Assembly (NCBI GenBank): GCA_002049825.1
Contig: MVCZ01000011.1
Coordinates: 1 to 18,585 of the forward strand
DNA length: 18,585 nt
From: Candidatus Zhuqueibacterota bacterium 4484_188
GTDB lineage: Bacteria; Calditrichota; Calditrichia; RBG-13-44-9
Direction: 5' to 3'
This document shows, in pieces, positions 1 through 7,507 of this stretch. Position 1 is the first letter of the stretch; the number at the start of each line of letters is the position of its first letter. The notes below the pieces were generated by a model. That model did not search any database and was not told where the DNA came from. It worked only from the letters and a program-made list of their open reading frames with translations. The position numbers and the translations under genes are program-made.

Positions 1-194
1 ATTTTTAGCCACTGATTTCACCGATTGACACTGAGGAGGGTAATAAATTAATTAATTGAACCTTCCCTGTGGTTACAACAATGTACTTCTAGGGATAAAG
101 ATAAATATACCGTTGACGTAACATCTTAACTTATGGGAGGAAATTTAATAAGGTGTTATTCACGGCCTGCCACTTTGGGGAATGCTTTTGTCGG

Positions 195-231
195 CCTGCC
201 TGCCCCGTTCCGGGACGGAGCCGCAGGCAGG
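195..231. repeat. GC-rich nested palindrome
   Basis: CCTGCCTG at 195-202 pairs with CAGGCAGG at 224-231. Inside it, CCGT at 205-208 pairs with ACGG at 215-218, giving a nested hairpin. It is far richer in GC than the flanking DNA and has no T-run, so it looks more like a REP-type intergenic palindrome than an intrinsic terminator. Whether further copies exist in the genome cannot be seen from this window. Confidence 0.5.
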
Positions 232-257
232 GAATCTAATGATGCAGTACCGTGGAG

Positions 258-293
258 TCCTGCTAAATACATGCCCCAAGGGAACAAGCAGGA
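258..293. repeat. Inverted repeat with 22-base loop
   Basis: TCCTGCT at 258-264 is matched by AGCAGGA at 287-293. It lies directly after the GC-rich palindrome at 195-231, so the two may form one composite intergenic repeat. No function can be assigned. Confidence 0.35.
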
Positions 294-412
294 ATGATAG
301 AAATACACAGCCTTTAGTGAGGTTATGCGTGCTAAAATAAAACTTCTCACTCGTAGGTGGCAATGACTTTTTCACTGCCCGGTGATGTGTTACCTGCTGA
401 CTTTAAAATAAA

Positions 413-441
413 TTGTTACATATCGATAAATTTGCTATATT
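413..441 (+). promoter_or_regulatory. Sigma-70-like promoter for the mutase-birA-coaX run
   Basis: A -35-like TTGTTA (413-418) and a -10-like TATATT (436-441) are separated by exactly 17 bases. Transcription would begin near 448, leaving a leader of about 25 bases before the ATG at 474. That ATG is preceded by a purine-rich ribosome binding site, AAGGAAGAGAG (463-473). The match is by eye only. Confidence 0.5.
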
Positions 442-473
442 TTTCTCCATGAATTATTGAATAAGGAAGAGAG

Positions 474-2165
474 ATGAAAGAAATCGAGGAAAACCGGAAA
501 AAGTGGGAAAAAACGACTCTAAGCAGGGTGCTGGAAAAATTCGGTGAACGGAAAAAAGATTTCCACACCGAATCGGGTTTGCCCATTCAGCGCTTATATA
601 CCCCATCGCCCGATTTTGATTACCTGGAAAAATTAGGTTTCCCGGGACAATATCCCTTCACCCGCGGCGTACAGCCGACCATGTACCGCGGGCGCTTCTG
701 GACCATGCGCCAGTACGCCGGTTTTGCCACAGCCCAGGAATCGAATCGCCGCTATCGTTATTTACTGGACAGCGGAACCACAGGTCTATCGGTGGCTTTC
801 GACCTGCCTACCCAGATTGGCTACGACTCGGACGATCCTATTGCGGAAGGCGAGGTTGGAAAAGTTGGTGTCGCCATCGATTCATTGCAAGATATGGAAA
901 CGCTGTTCGATCAGATTCCTTTGGATAAAGTTTCCACTTCCATGACCATCAATTCCACTGCCAGTATTCTGCTGGCAATGTATATCGCGGTTGCCAAAAA
1001 ACAGGGTGTTGCGATGGAATCGCTCTCCGGGACCATCCAGAACGATATTCTGAAGGAATATATTGCACGCGGCACTTATATTTTTCCGCCCGAACCGTCC
1101 ATGCGCATTATCACCGATATATTTCAATTTTGTAACCAGGAACTGCCCCGCTGGAATACCATCTCGATTAGTGGCTACCACATTCGCGAAGCCGGGGCAA
1201 CGGCTGTGCAGGAAGTTGCTTTTACCTTTGCCGATGCCATTGCCTACGTTCAAGCGGCAATGGGTGTCGGTCTGGATGTGGATTCCTTCGCCGGACGGCT
1301 TTCGTTCTTCTTTAATGCGCATAATAATTTGTTCGAAGAAATTGCCAAATTCCGGGCGGCGCGGCGACTGTGGGCAAAAATAATGCGTCATAAATTCGGG
1401 GCGAAAAATCCTAAAAGTATGATGTTGCGTTTTCACACCCAGACTGCCGGCAGTACTTTGACCGCCAAGCAACCCGATAACAATATTATTCGCACCACCG
1501 TGCAGGCGCTCTCGGCGGTGCTTGGCGGCACGCAATCCCTGCACACCAATTCCCGCGACGAGGCGCTGAGTTTGCCGACCGAGGATTCGGCTCGCGTGGC
1601 AATCAGAACACAGCAGATACTGGCTTACGAATCCGGCGTGACCGATACGGTTGACCCGCTGGCAGGGTCGTATTTTGTGGAGTATCTGACCGACCAAATC
1701 GAAAAGAAAGTGACCGAATACCTGGAAAAAATTGAGGCAATGGGCGGCGCAGTGGAAGCGGTCAAAAGCAAATATTTCCAGAATGAAATTGCGCAAAGCG
1801 CCTACCGCTACCAGCAAAAGGTGGAGCAGGGTGAGGAAGTGGTTGTCGGGGTCAATAAATTTACCGTTGTCGAAAAAGACACTCCGCCCATTTTGGAAAT
1901 CGATGAACGGCAGGTACGGAACCAGATTTTGCGATTAAAGAAGTTGCGTGCACAGCGTAACCGGCAGCGAGTGCAGGAGAGTCTGCAGCACCTGGAATCT
2001 GCTGCCCGGGGAAGTGAAAACCTGATGCCCCGGATTATCGATTGTGTCGAACAGTACGCAACGGTGGGTGAAATTGCCAACACGCTGCGCGGTGTTTTTG
2101 TGATCTTTCACACCCGGGGAATGCAGGAATTCATATTTGGGGAGCGAAATGATCGCTGGCTCTGA
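474..2165 (+). CDS. Methylmalonyl-CoA mutase, large (alpha) subunit, catalytic domain only
   Basis: This 563-residue protein is the substrate-binding TIM-barrel part of a B12-dependent acyl-CoA mutase. The enzyme interconverts (R)-methylmalonyl-CoA and succinyl-CoA in the cytoplasm. Family signatures are visible: PTMYRGRFWTMRQYAGF, DLPTQIGYDSDDP, TIQNDILKEYIARGTYIFPP, SGYHIREAGA and HTQTAGSTLTAKQP. The Tyr in RQYAGF and the Arg in ARGTYIFPP are the pair found in methylmalonyl-CoA-specific enzymes. Isobutyryl-CoA mutases carry Phe and Gln at these places, so methylmalonyl-CoA is the likely substrate. There is no C-terminal cobalamin-binding domain, so a separate small subunit must be encoded elsewhere, as in other two-gene mutases. 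The start is supported by the AAGGAAG site. The last 20 or so residues after TLRGVF do not look like the usual family end and run into the start of the next gene. birA follows with an overlap of about 17 bases. Confidence 0.95.
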   Translation: MKEIEENRKKWEKTTLSRVLEKFGERKKDFHTESGLPIQRLYTPSPDFDYLEKLGFPGQYPFTRGVQPTMYRGRFWTMRQYAGFATAQESNRRYRYLLDSGTTGLSVAFDLPTQIGYDSDDPIAEGEVGKVGVAIDSLQDMETLFDQIPLDKVSTSMTINSTASILLAMYIAVAKKQGVAMESLSGTIQNDILKEYIARGTYIFPPEPSMRIITDIFQFCNQELPRWNTISISGYHIREAGATAVQEVAFTFADAIAYVQAAMGVGLDVDSFAGRLSFFFNAHNNLFEEIAKFRAARRLWAKIMRHKFGAKNPKSMMLRFHTQTAGSTLTAKQPDNNIIRTTVQALSAVLGGTQSLHTNSRDEALSLPTEDSARVAIRTQQILAYESGVTDTVDPLAGSYFVEYLTDQIEKKVTEYLEKIEAMGGAVEAVKSKYFQNEIAQSAYRYQQKVEQGEEVVVGVNKFTVVEKDTPPILEIDERQVRNQILRLKKLRAQRNRQRVQESLQHLESAARGSENLMPRIIDCVEQYATVGEIANTLRGVFVIFHTRGMQEFIFGERNDRWL

Positions 2166-2931
2166 AATACGAATTAAACATTTTACGGAGCTTCCAAGCA
2201 CTAACGACACTGCAAAATTAATGGCGGAAGAAGGTGCACCGGAGGGACTGGTTGTCAGGGCGGACCGGCAAACCGCCGGCAGGGGACGTTTCGAGCGAAA
2301 ATGGGAAAGTCCGGCAGGGAAAGGCTTGTGGTTTTCCCTGGTACTGCGTCCGCGGATTGAGCTGAAGCGAATCGGTCTGATCAACGTATTCACCGCCCTT
2401 TTCCTGAGAAATATTATCGATCGTTTATTGCGGGAAACGCCGGGAAAAAAGCAAATAAATGTGTACCTGAAATGGCCGAATGATATCCTCATCGGAACTA
2501 AAAAAGTGTGCGGAATATTGCTCGAATCTTCCTCACGCTTCAACAAGGTGGAATACCTGATTGTTGGTGTGGGACTCAATGTGCTCCAGACAAGAGGCGA
2601 TTTCGGTGAAGAAATCCGAAATATGGCGACTTCCCTGAAAATGGAAAGCGGAAGAGACTTTCAACTTTCTTTACTTTTGGACGATATCGTGAATGGGTAT
2701 TTTAGCGATTACCGACAAGCAGTGGAGGAAAATTTTTCCGGTATCATTCCGGAATATGAAAGACATCTTCTCTACTTGTATCAGGAAATTCAGGTTCAAA
2801 CCCTAAAAGGACGGATTTCGGGGAAGATGATAGGTGTTGATGAAAACGGTTTTTTGCGTCTGGAAACGGCAAGCGGAGAAATGAAGATTACCGCCGGCGA
2901 TATTTGGACGGACACCCGGTTGCCGGTGTAG
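2149..2931 (+). CDS. birA: Biotin--[acetyl-CoA-carboxylase] ligase (short form without DNA-binding domain)
   Basis: This protein of about 260 residues attaches biotin, via biotinyl-AMP, to the carrier lysine of biotin-dependent carboxylases. Visible motifs are STNDTAK near the N-terminus, the GRGRFERKWESP biotin-adenylate loop, GLWFSLVLRP, the KWPNDILIG catalytic/ATP segment, KVCGILLE and VGVGLNV. It begins directly with the catalytic domain and lacks the N-terminal helix-turn-helix of E. coli BirA, so it is a group I ligase and probably not a repressor. I place the start at ATG 2149, because GGGGAG (2138-2143) sits at proper ribosome-binding distance; an in-frame TTG at 2137 is less likely. 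It overlaps the mutase end, which suggests translational coupling. A biotin enzyme (propionyl-CoA carboxylase) supplies the mutase substrate, so the pairing makes metabolic sense. The gene appears intact. Confidence 0.93.
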   Translation: MIAGSEIRIKHFTELPSTNDTAKLMAEEGAPEGLVVRADRQTAGRGRFERKWESPAGKGLWFSLVLRPRIELKRIGLINVFTALFLRNIIDRLLRETPGKKQINVYLKWPNDILIGTKKVCGILLESSSRFNKVEYLIVGVGLNVLQTRGDFGEEIRNMATSLKMESGRDFQLSLLLDDIVNGYFSDYRQAVEENFSGIIPEYERHLLYLYQEIQVQTLKGRISGKMIGVDENGFLRLETASGEMKITAGDIWTDTRLPV

Positions 2932-2936
2932 AGGTG

Positions 2937-2960
2937 GTTTTTCTCCGTCGGTAGAAAAAC
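2937..2960. repeat. Hairpin in the birA-coaX gap
   Basis: GTTTTTCT (2937-2944) pairs with AGAAAAAC (2953-2960) around an 8-base loop, starting 6 bases after the birA stop codon. The stem is AT-rich and no clean T-run follows, so it may slow transcription or stabilise the message end rather than terminate. The next gene starts at 3039 with a strong GAGGAG site. Confidence 0.3.
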
Positions 2961-3038
2961 GATTGTTTAATTAGGACACTTTCGAAGCCAACAGTCGAGC
3001 CGGGGCTGATCCACCGGACACATACTCGAGGAGCATAA

Positions 3039-3721
3039 ATGGTATTAACAATTGATGTAGGAAATACACACATCGAAATTGGTCTTTTCCAACAGGATAA
3101 ACTGGCGGGCAGTTGGCGGATTGCCACCGGTGTAAACCGTACCGAAGACGAATTTATGGCATTTGTTACCCATTTTTTAGCGCTGCAAAATCATTCGCCG
3201 CAAATGGTAGAGGGGATTGCGATTTCATCGGTGGTGCCGCCGGTGACCGAAATTCTGCAGAAAATGGGCAAGAAATATTTTCATCGCCCGCCCCTGGTGG
3301 TGGATCACCGGAAAAAATTAGGCATCAGAATTCGTTACAAAAATCCCGCGGCAGTGGGTGCCGATCGCCTGTGCGCGGCGGTTGCTGCCTACCGCACCTA
3401 TCGGCAGGCGGTAGTGGTGGTCGATTTTGGTACGGCAACCACGTTCGATATCATTAACGGAAAAGCGGAATACCTAATACCATTGGCACCACTACCGAGG
3501 AAAGTATGCAGGTGGGAATTATGCTCGGAACGGTGAAAATGATAGACGGGTTGCTGGAAGCGATTGTGGAAGAATTAGGGGAAAAACCGCGCATCATTGC
3601 TACCGGCGGCTTAGCCGCACTTATTCAACCCAAAACTAAAATGATCGAAACGGTTGTCGAGCATTTAGTGCAGCAAGGATTGTATCGAATTTATCAGTTA
3701 AATTCCGGTAAAAACAATTGA
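3039..3721 (+). pseudogene. coaX: Type III pantothenate kinase, internal deletion with frameshift
   Basis: CoaX phosphorylates pantothenate with ATP in the first step of coenzyme A synthesis. The N-terminal part (3039 to about 3475) shows the phosphate-binding DVGNTH motif with Asp6, KNPAAVGADR, and VVVDFGTATTFDII. The C-terminal part, in a second frame (from about 3476 to 3721), continues with NTIGTTTEESMQVGIMLG, ATGGLA and the usual GLYRIYQLN end. Between them the conserved family block is absent: the GG..PG loop, the AKLP segment and the following strand, roughly 34 residues by comparison with remembered CoaX proteins. Removing a length equal to 1 modulo 3 explains the frame change. At the junction AATACC occurs twice with a T between. 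As written, the first frame ends in an unrelated tail at 3536. The start has a strong GAGGAG site (3030-3035). The fold would be disrupted, so the product should be inactive unless the sequence is misassembled. Confidence 0.88.
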
Positions 3722-3771
3722 ATGCCTGAGAGAATCTTTTTAAATTCTTACTAAAATGAAAAGAACAGAGA

Positions 3772-6700
3772 ATGGCGGCAAGAAATTACATTAAAATAGT
3801 AGTCAATCATCCGCGGCGGGAATTATTCGGGTTTTTACAACAAAATATTTTGTGTGAAGACGTGGAGATGTTCTATTTCCCCAATGTTACTGAGATCGGT
3901 CAATTTCTGCGCCGAATCAGTCCGCACATTTTGCTGGTGTATGTTGACCGGGAAGTGCTGGTTAATAAGAAAATCCTCGAATTTTTCCAATTGCCGTTTC
4001 TGAAAGATGTCTGGATTCTCTTCATCGTTTCGCCACAAATTAACCTGTCGCAAATGGAAATATTGGGAAAGTTTGAAAGATCCCTGGTGCTGCACGGTGA
4101 GGTGAAACCGGACGTTGTGGCATATAATATTCGCACCCTGCTGTGGAAGGAACAGGAGGAACGGGAAGAAAATGCTAACCGATTGTATGCGCAAAATCTA
4201 TTGAATTGTTCGAAAATAATCAGCCAGGAAGATTCCATTAGTAGCGTTTTCGAAAGCTTGATTAACTTTCTGCCCAAATTCCTGGTTCACGACTATTGGG
4301 CATTTTTTACCTACGATCCCGAATTCAGTCGGGTGATGAATTTCCATCAGTTTATTCCCCCGCACCGCAGAAATATTGCCATTCTTACTCCCAATCTGGA
4401 AAAATTAGCCGAAATTTGGCTGAAACAAAATACCGGTTTCCGGGTGAATATCAGTGACGATCCCAAACTGTTTCGTAAACTTGGTGAGTGGGGCTGGGGC
4501 ATTAAGCAGCTTCATTTTCTCCCCTTGATGATGGGTGATCTTCCGCTTGGTGGCATGATCCTGGGAAATACCAACCAGATGGAGGTTGAACAACGTGACC
4601 TCGATTTTTTAGACGAAATCAGCGGTTTGTTGTCTCAGAAAATTTACAACCTTTTACGCACGGAAAAAGAAGCGAAGGGATTCGATGATTTCGCTGAACA
4701 ACTTATTTACAACCGCTTCTCAGAAGATGCGATTTTACAATTGGGCTGCAAAAAAATAAATGAAGTTGTCCAGGCAGAAAACACTATTTTCTGGCAAATC
4801 AATCTTGGGTTTGGTTTTGTATTTCCCAAATTTAGTTATGCGAAAGAAAATTATCGTAACTGGGAAGCCTTGGAAAAAAATATGATTTTCTTAGCGGAGA
4901 ATCGAAAGCTGGCACAACTTTTTTCCGGCGATAAAGCATTTTTGATCAATGACGTTGAAAATCATGGACACTTCAGCGATGTGACCATCGCCACATTCAA
5001 AAAATTAAATTACACCAATCTTCTGATTGCGCCGGTACGGATTGAGAACGAAGAAGTAGGTGTATTTATTGCCAACCGAAGCCAGATTAATTCCAAATTC
5101 AGTGCCTGGGAAATTGACCGGGTCAATAAATTGATGGAAAAAATTATCAAGGTGCTGGAAGACACCCACGTGGTGAAAGAAGCCAATCTTAAACTCAAGC
5201 AGCTTTCCAAAATATTTGAACTGGGAAACGAAATTAAGCTGGACCTGAATATTGAAGAAATGCTTACCCATATTACCCGGAGCGTGCGCTACACGCTGGG
5301 CTGGAACGATGTGGCGGTTTTGCAGAGCAATCCCTACCAAAAAGTTCACCGTCTCAGCAGTAAAATCGGTTTCGACTCGGTAAGTGAATTGTCTCTGAAT
5401 ATTCTGGAAGATTTGAGTTTTGAAACATTTGAAAAATTTCTGCTGAGTTGCAGTAAAATCAGTCAATCCTATTTTTACGATTCGCACCCGGTGAATATTA
5501 ACGGCGATGCACTTAACTACATAGACGAGATGATGACCGAATGGCATCCCCAGGATTTGCTGATTGTGCCTATTGAAACACATCGCCGGGGGCTGGGTTA
5601 CCTGGTAGTGCGCGATCCGGTTGACCGCTTAAAACCCAATGAAGACCGGGTACTGTCGCTGGAATATTTTGCCAACCAGGCGGCGGTGGCAATAGAAAAC
5701 TCTATTTTGTACGAAAACCTGTTAGCCTCGGAAGAACGCTACCGCTCGTTAGCGGAAACCATGACCCTAGCTTTAGTCACGTGTTCGCCCGAGGGGAAAA
5801 TTGTGTATGTGAACCCGGCATTCGAGCACCTGGTTGGATTCGGTAAAAAGGCAATTTCCGGAAAAAGCCTGTTCAGTTTTTTCTCCAACGACAGCCAAAA
5901 AACCCTGCGCGAAATTATCAGGACTATTATGAGGCGCAAATTGCGGGACGGGAAAAATATAGAAAACGTTGAACTCGAACTCCTCTCCAAAAAGGACAAA
6001 ACCATCCCGGTTTCTACTTACGCCTTTCCTTTTTATCAGCAGCGGCACAAGATTGGCGCTTTTCTGGTTCTGAACGATTTGCGGGTAGTGAAAAAGCTGG
6101 AGCAGTTGAAGTCGGATTTCAATTCGATGATAGTGCACGATCTGCGCTCGCCGATGAACGTTATCCAGGGATTTATTGAACTGATTCGTACCCGCGTGGT
6201 TGGGGAAATCAATTCGGAGCAGGAAGAACTGCTGGATATTGCCAAAGAAAATGTGAAAAAGGTACTTACGTTGGTTGACAATTTCCTGGTTGCTTCAAAA
6301 ATGGAAGTGGGCAAATTTTCTATCGAACCTAAGGTGGGTGAAATCCATTCGTTAATTAACCGGATTGTAGAAAATCACCGGGTGCTATTGAAGAATAAAA
6401 ACATTTCTTTGAAGAGTAAGCTTAATCAGAACTTGCCGCTTCTCTATTTCGACAGTCTGCGGATTGAACAGGTGCTGAACAACCTGTTGAGTAATGCCAT
6501 TAAATTTACTCCTGAAGGTAAGACAATCCGGGTGACCACCGAATTTCACCAAAAGGAAATTAAAGGCGAGAAGAAAATGTTTGCCAAAGTGGGTGTGCAC
6601 GATACCGGACCGGGAATTCCACCGGAAAAAATGAAACAGGTCTTCAATAAATATGAACAGGTGGACAGCGAAACGGCAATGAAATCTGCCGGCACCGGTT

Positions 6701-6834
6701 TGGGACTTTCCATTTGTAAAGAGATCATTGGTCTGCACGGCGGCGACATTTGGGTGGAAAGCGAAGTAGGGAAAGGCAGTCATTTCTATTTTACCCTGCC
6801 CATTGAACCATCTATTGAAAAATTTTTGAAATAA
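3772..6834 (+). CDS. Soluble multi-domain sensor histidine kinase (pseudo-receiver, GAF x3, PAS, HisKA, HATPase)
   Basis: This 1020-residue protein has no membrane segments, so it should sense a cytoplasmic signal. Residues 1-125 resemble a receiver fold but lack an obvious phospho-acceptor. Residues about 145-300, 310-465 and 475-635 look like three GAF-type regions; the last ends in the typical FANQAAVAIENS. A PAS domain spans about 650-770 (SLAETMTLALVTCSPEGKI). The kinase core follows: H-box HDLRSPMNVIQGF with His789, N-box NNLLSNAIKFTPEG, G1 box DTGPGIPP near 944, and G2 box GTGLGLSICKE near 974. The ligand is unknown. No response regulator lies next to it, so its partner must be elsewhere or could be one of the regulators at 10.8-12.8 kb. 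The ribosome binding site before 3772 is weak. The gene is uninterrupted. Confidence 0.93.
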   Translation: MAARNYIKIVVNHPRRELFGFLQQNILCEDVEMFYFPNVTEIGQFLRRISPHILLVYVDREVLVNKKILEFFQLPFLKDVWILFIVSPQINLSQMEILGKFERSLVLHGEVKPDVVAYNIRTLLWKEQEEREENANRLYAQNLLNCSKIISQEDSISSVFESLINFLPKFLVHDYWAFFTYDPEFSRVMNFHQFIPPHRRNIAILTPNLEKLAEIWLKQNTGFRVNISDDPKLFRKLGEWGWGIKQLHFLPLMMGDLPLGGMILGNTNQMEVEQRDLDFLDEISGLLSQKIYNLLRTEKEAKGFDDFAEQLIYNRFSEDAILQLGCKKINEVVQAENTIFWQINLGFGFVFPKFSYAKENYRNWEALEKNMIFLAENRKLAQLFSGDKAFLINDVENHGHFSDVTIATFKKLNYTNLLIAPVRIENEEVGVFIANRSQINSKFSAWEIDRVNKLMEKIIKVLEDTHVVKEANLKLKQLSKIFELGNEIKLDLNIEEMLTHITRSVRYTLGWNDVAVLQSNPYQKVHRLSSKIGFDSVSELSLNILEDLSFETFEKFLLSCSKISQSYFYDSHPVNINGDALNYIDEMMTEWHPQDLLIVPIETHRRGLGYLVVRDPVDRLKPNEDRVLSLEYFANQAAVAIENSILYENLLASEERYRSLAETMTLALVTCSPEGKIVYVNPAFEHLVGFGKKAISGKSLFSFFSNDSQKTLREIIRTIMRRKLRDGKNIENVELELLSKKDKTIPVSTYAFPFYQQRHKIGAFLVLNDLRVVKKLEQLKSDFNSMIVHDLRSPMNVIQGFIELIRTRVVGEINSEQEELLDIAKENVKKVLTLVDNFLVASKMEVGKFSIEPKVGEIHSLINRIVENHRVLLKNKNISLKSKLNQNLPLLYFDSLRIEQVLNNLLSNAIKFTPEGKTIRVTTEFHQKEIKGEKKMFAKVGVHDTGPGIPPEKMKQVFNKYEQVDSETAMKSAGTGLGLSICKEIIGLHGGDIWVESEVGKGSHFYFTLPIEPSIEKFLK

Positions 6835-6900
6835 AACCCGGGCACTAAAAATTAAATCTTCAATGTAGGAAGTTGCGATTACTACAAAACAAGTTTTAAG

Positions 6901-6921
6901 TTTCCGGTTTCCAGTTTTCAG
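6901..6921 (+). repeat. Degenerate 7-base tandem repeat in a 264-base gap
   Basis: Three head-to-tail heptamers, TTTCCGG (6901-6907), TTTCCAG (6908-6914) and TTTTCAG (6915-6921), lie in the AT-rich non-coding stretch 6835-7098 between the kinase and the metal cluster. No gene or clear terminator is visible in this stretch. It also holds the promoter candidate at 6984-7012. Confidence 0.45.
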
Positions 6922-6983
6922 TGCATATAACCAATATTGGCTTCCAACGGATTCACTAAGAGAGCTGTAATTTAAATTCGGTG

Positions 6984-7012
6984 TTGAATTATTGAATCTT
7001 CGGAACTATTTT
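6984..7012 (+). promoter_or_regulatory. Sigma-70-like promoter ahead of the metal-uptake cluster
   Basis: TTGAAT (6984-6989) and TATTTT (7007-7012) are spaced by exactly 17 bases. The start of transcription would fall near 7019, about 80 bases before the first gene. I could not find a convincing Zur/Fur-type palindrome around it. Confidence 0.4.
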
Positions 7013-7098
7013 GTTTTACGAATGTTTCTGTTGTAACATAAGGTTGAGAACGGTTCGCGGTAATGCTATGGTTTATGAATGATTGAAACGGTGATAAT

Positions 7099-7404
7099 TT
7101 GATAAGGAATGTTCGTAAAAAATCGGCAGTTCCTCTTTTCGTGAAACTCACCGGGGTGTTGGTAATCGTTCTCATTCTCTTTTTAGCAGGTGGATTGGAT
7201 TTCTTTCATAACCACATACCCGGTTTAAACGAGCCACAAAATTGCCCGGCAAACCAGATCGGGCTGCTCCTCTGCACAATTTGTCCTTCAATCGTTCTAA
7301 CAGTCATACTGTTAACATTTCTTTACATCATTGCGATCCACAAACCTGATGTACATCCAATTTATGCTGTCCATCTTAATTCAGTCCGTGCGCCTCCTTT
7401 TTAA
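7099..7404 (+). CDS. Small two-helix membrane protein with His/Cys motifs, metal-cluster associated
   Basis: This frame of 101 residues encodes two hydrophobic helices, roughly residues 14-32 and 56-78. Between them is a loop with FHNHIPGL and NCPANQ, and LCTICP opens the second helix. The tail ends in RAPPF. A His-rich/Cys-Pro loop between two helices and a terminal RAPP motif recall small DUF2946-like proteins seen beside metal transport genes; this match is from memory and weak. The position, just upstream of an outer-membrane protein and a ZnuA/ZnuB pair, supports a role in metal handling at the inner membrane. The start is uncertain: TTG 7099 has no good ribosome binding site, and the frame is open only back to 7087. 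Confidence 0.6.
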   Translation: MIRNVRKKSAVPLFVKLTGVLVIVLILFLAGGLDFFHNHIPGLNEPQNCPANQIGLLLCTICPSIVLTVILLTFLYIIAIHKPDVHPIYAVHLNSVRAPPF

Positions 7405-7439
7405 TTTTACTTTTTACAGTATTTCCAAGTAACCTGCTG

Positions 7440-7456
7440 TTTGCTTCCGTAGCAAA
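7440..7456. promoter_or_regulatory. Dyad TTTGCT-N5-AGCAAA upstream of the barrel gene
   Basis: TTTGCT (7440-7445) and AGCAAA (7451-7456) form a short perfect dyad in the 103-base gap between the small membrane protein and the outer-membrane gene. Its size fits a dimeric repressor operator, for example for metal control, but the sequence does not match a consensus I know. A related TTTGC-TT-GCAAA dyad lies at 18279-18290. Confidence 0.25.
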
Positions 7457-7507
7457 TTACAGATCAAATTGTACACTGTGGTATTGGATAAAAGGAAGGA
7501 ACGGACT

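Larger units (their letters stand above)
1..412. other. Gene-poor leader region upstream of the mutase gene
   Basis: I see no credible gene here. Short open frames on the minus strand around 156-375 lack protein-like composition and sit over palindromic DNA. The first 38 bases hold three degenerate units of about 9-10 bases (CACTGATTT at 10-18, CACCGATTGA at 19-28, CACTGAGGAG at 29-38). Two inverted repeats follow at 195-231 and 258-293. The remainder is mixed AT-rich sequence leading to the promoter at 413-441. Confidence 0.6.

Noticed and set aside
882..1817. 311-residue minus-strand open frame inside the mutase gene
   Set aside because: It is the antisense shadow of a highly conserved plus-strand gene, has unusual Cys/His/Phe content and no family motif.
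1935..2579. 214-residue minus-strand frame across the mutase end and birA
   Set aside because: Both plus-strand genes here show clear family motifs; this frame is their shadow.
3470..3540. Programmed ribosomal frameshift in coaX
   Set aside because: Slippage would keep all conserved residues, but a whole conserved block is missing at the change, and no slippery heptamer with a following structure is seen.
6901..6921. Possible CRISPR-like repeat
   Set aside because: The units are seven bases long, degenerate and directly adjacent without spacers.
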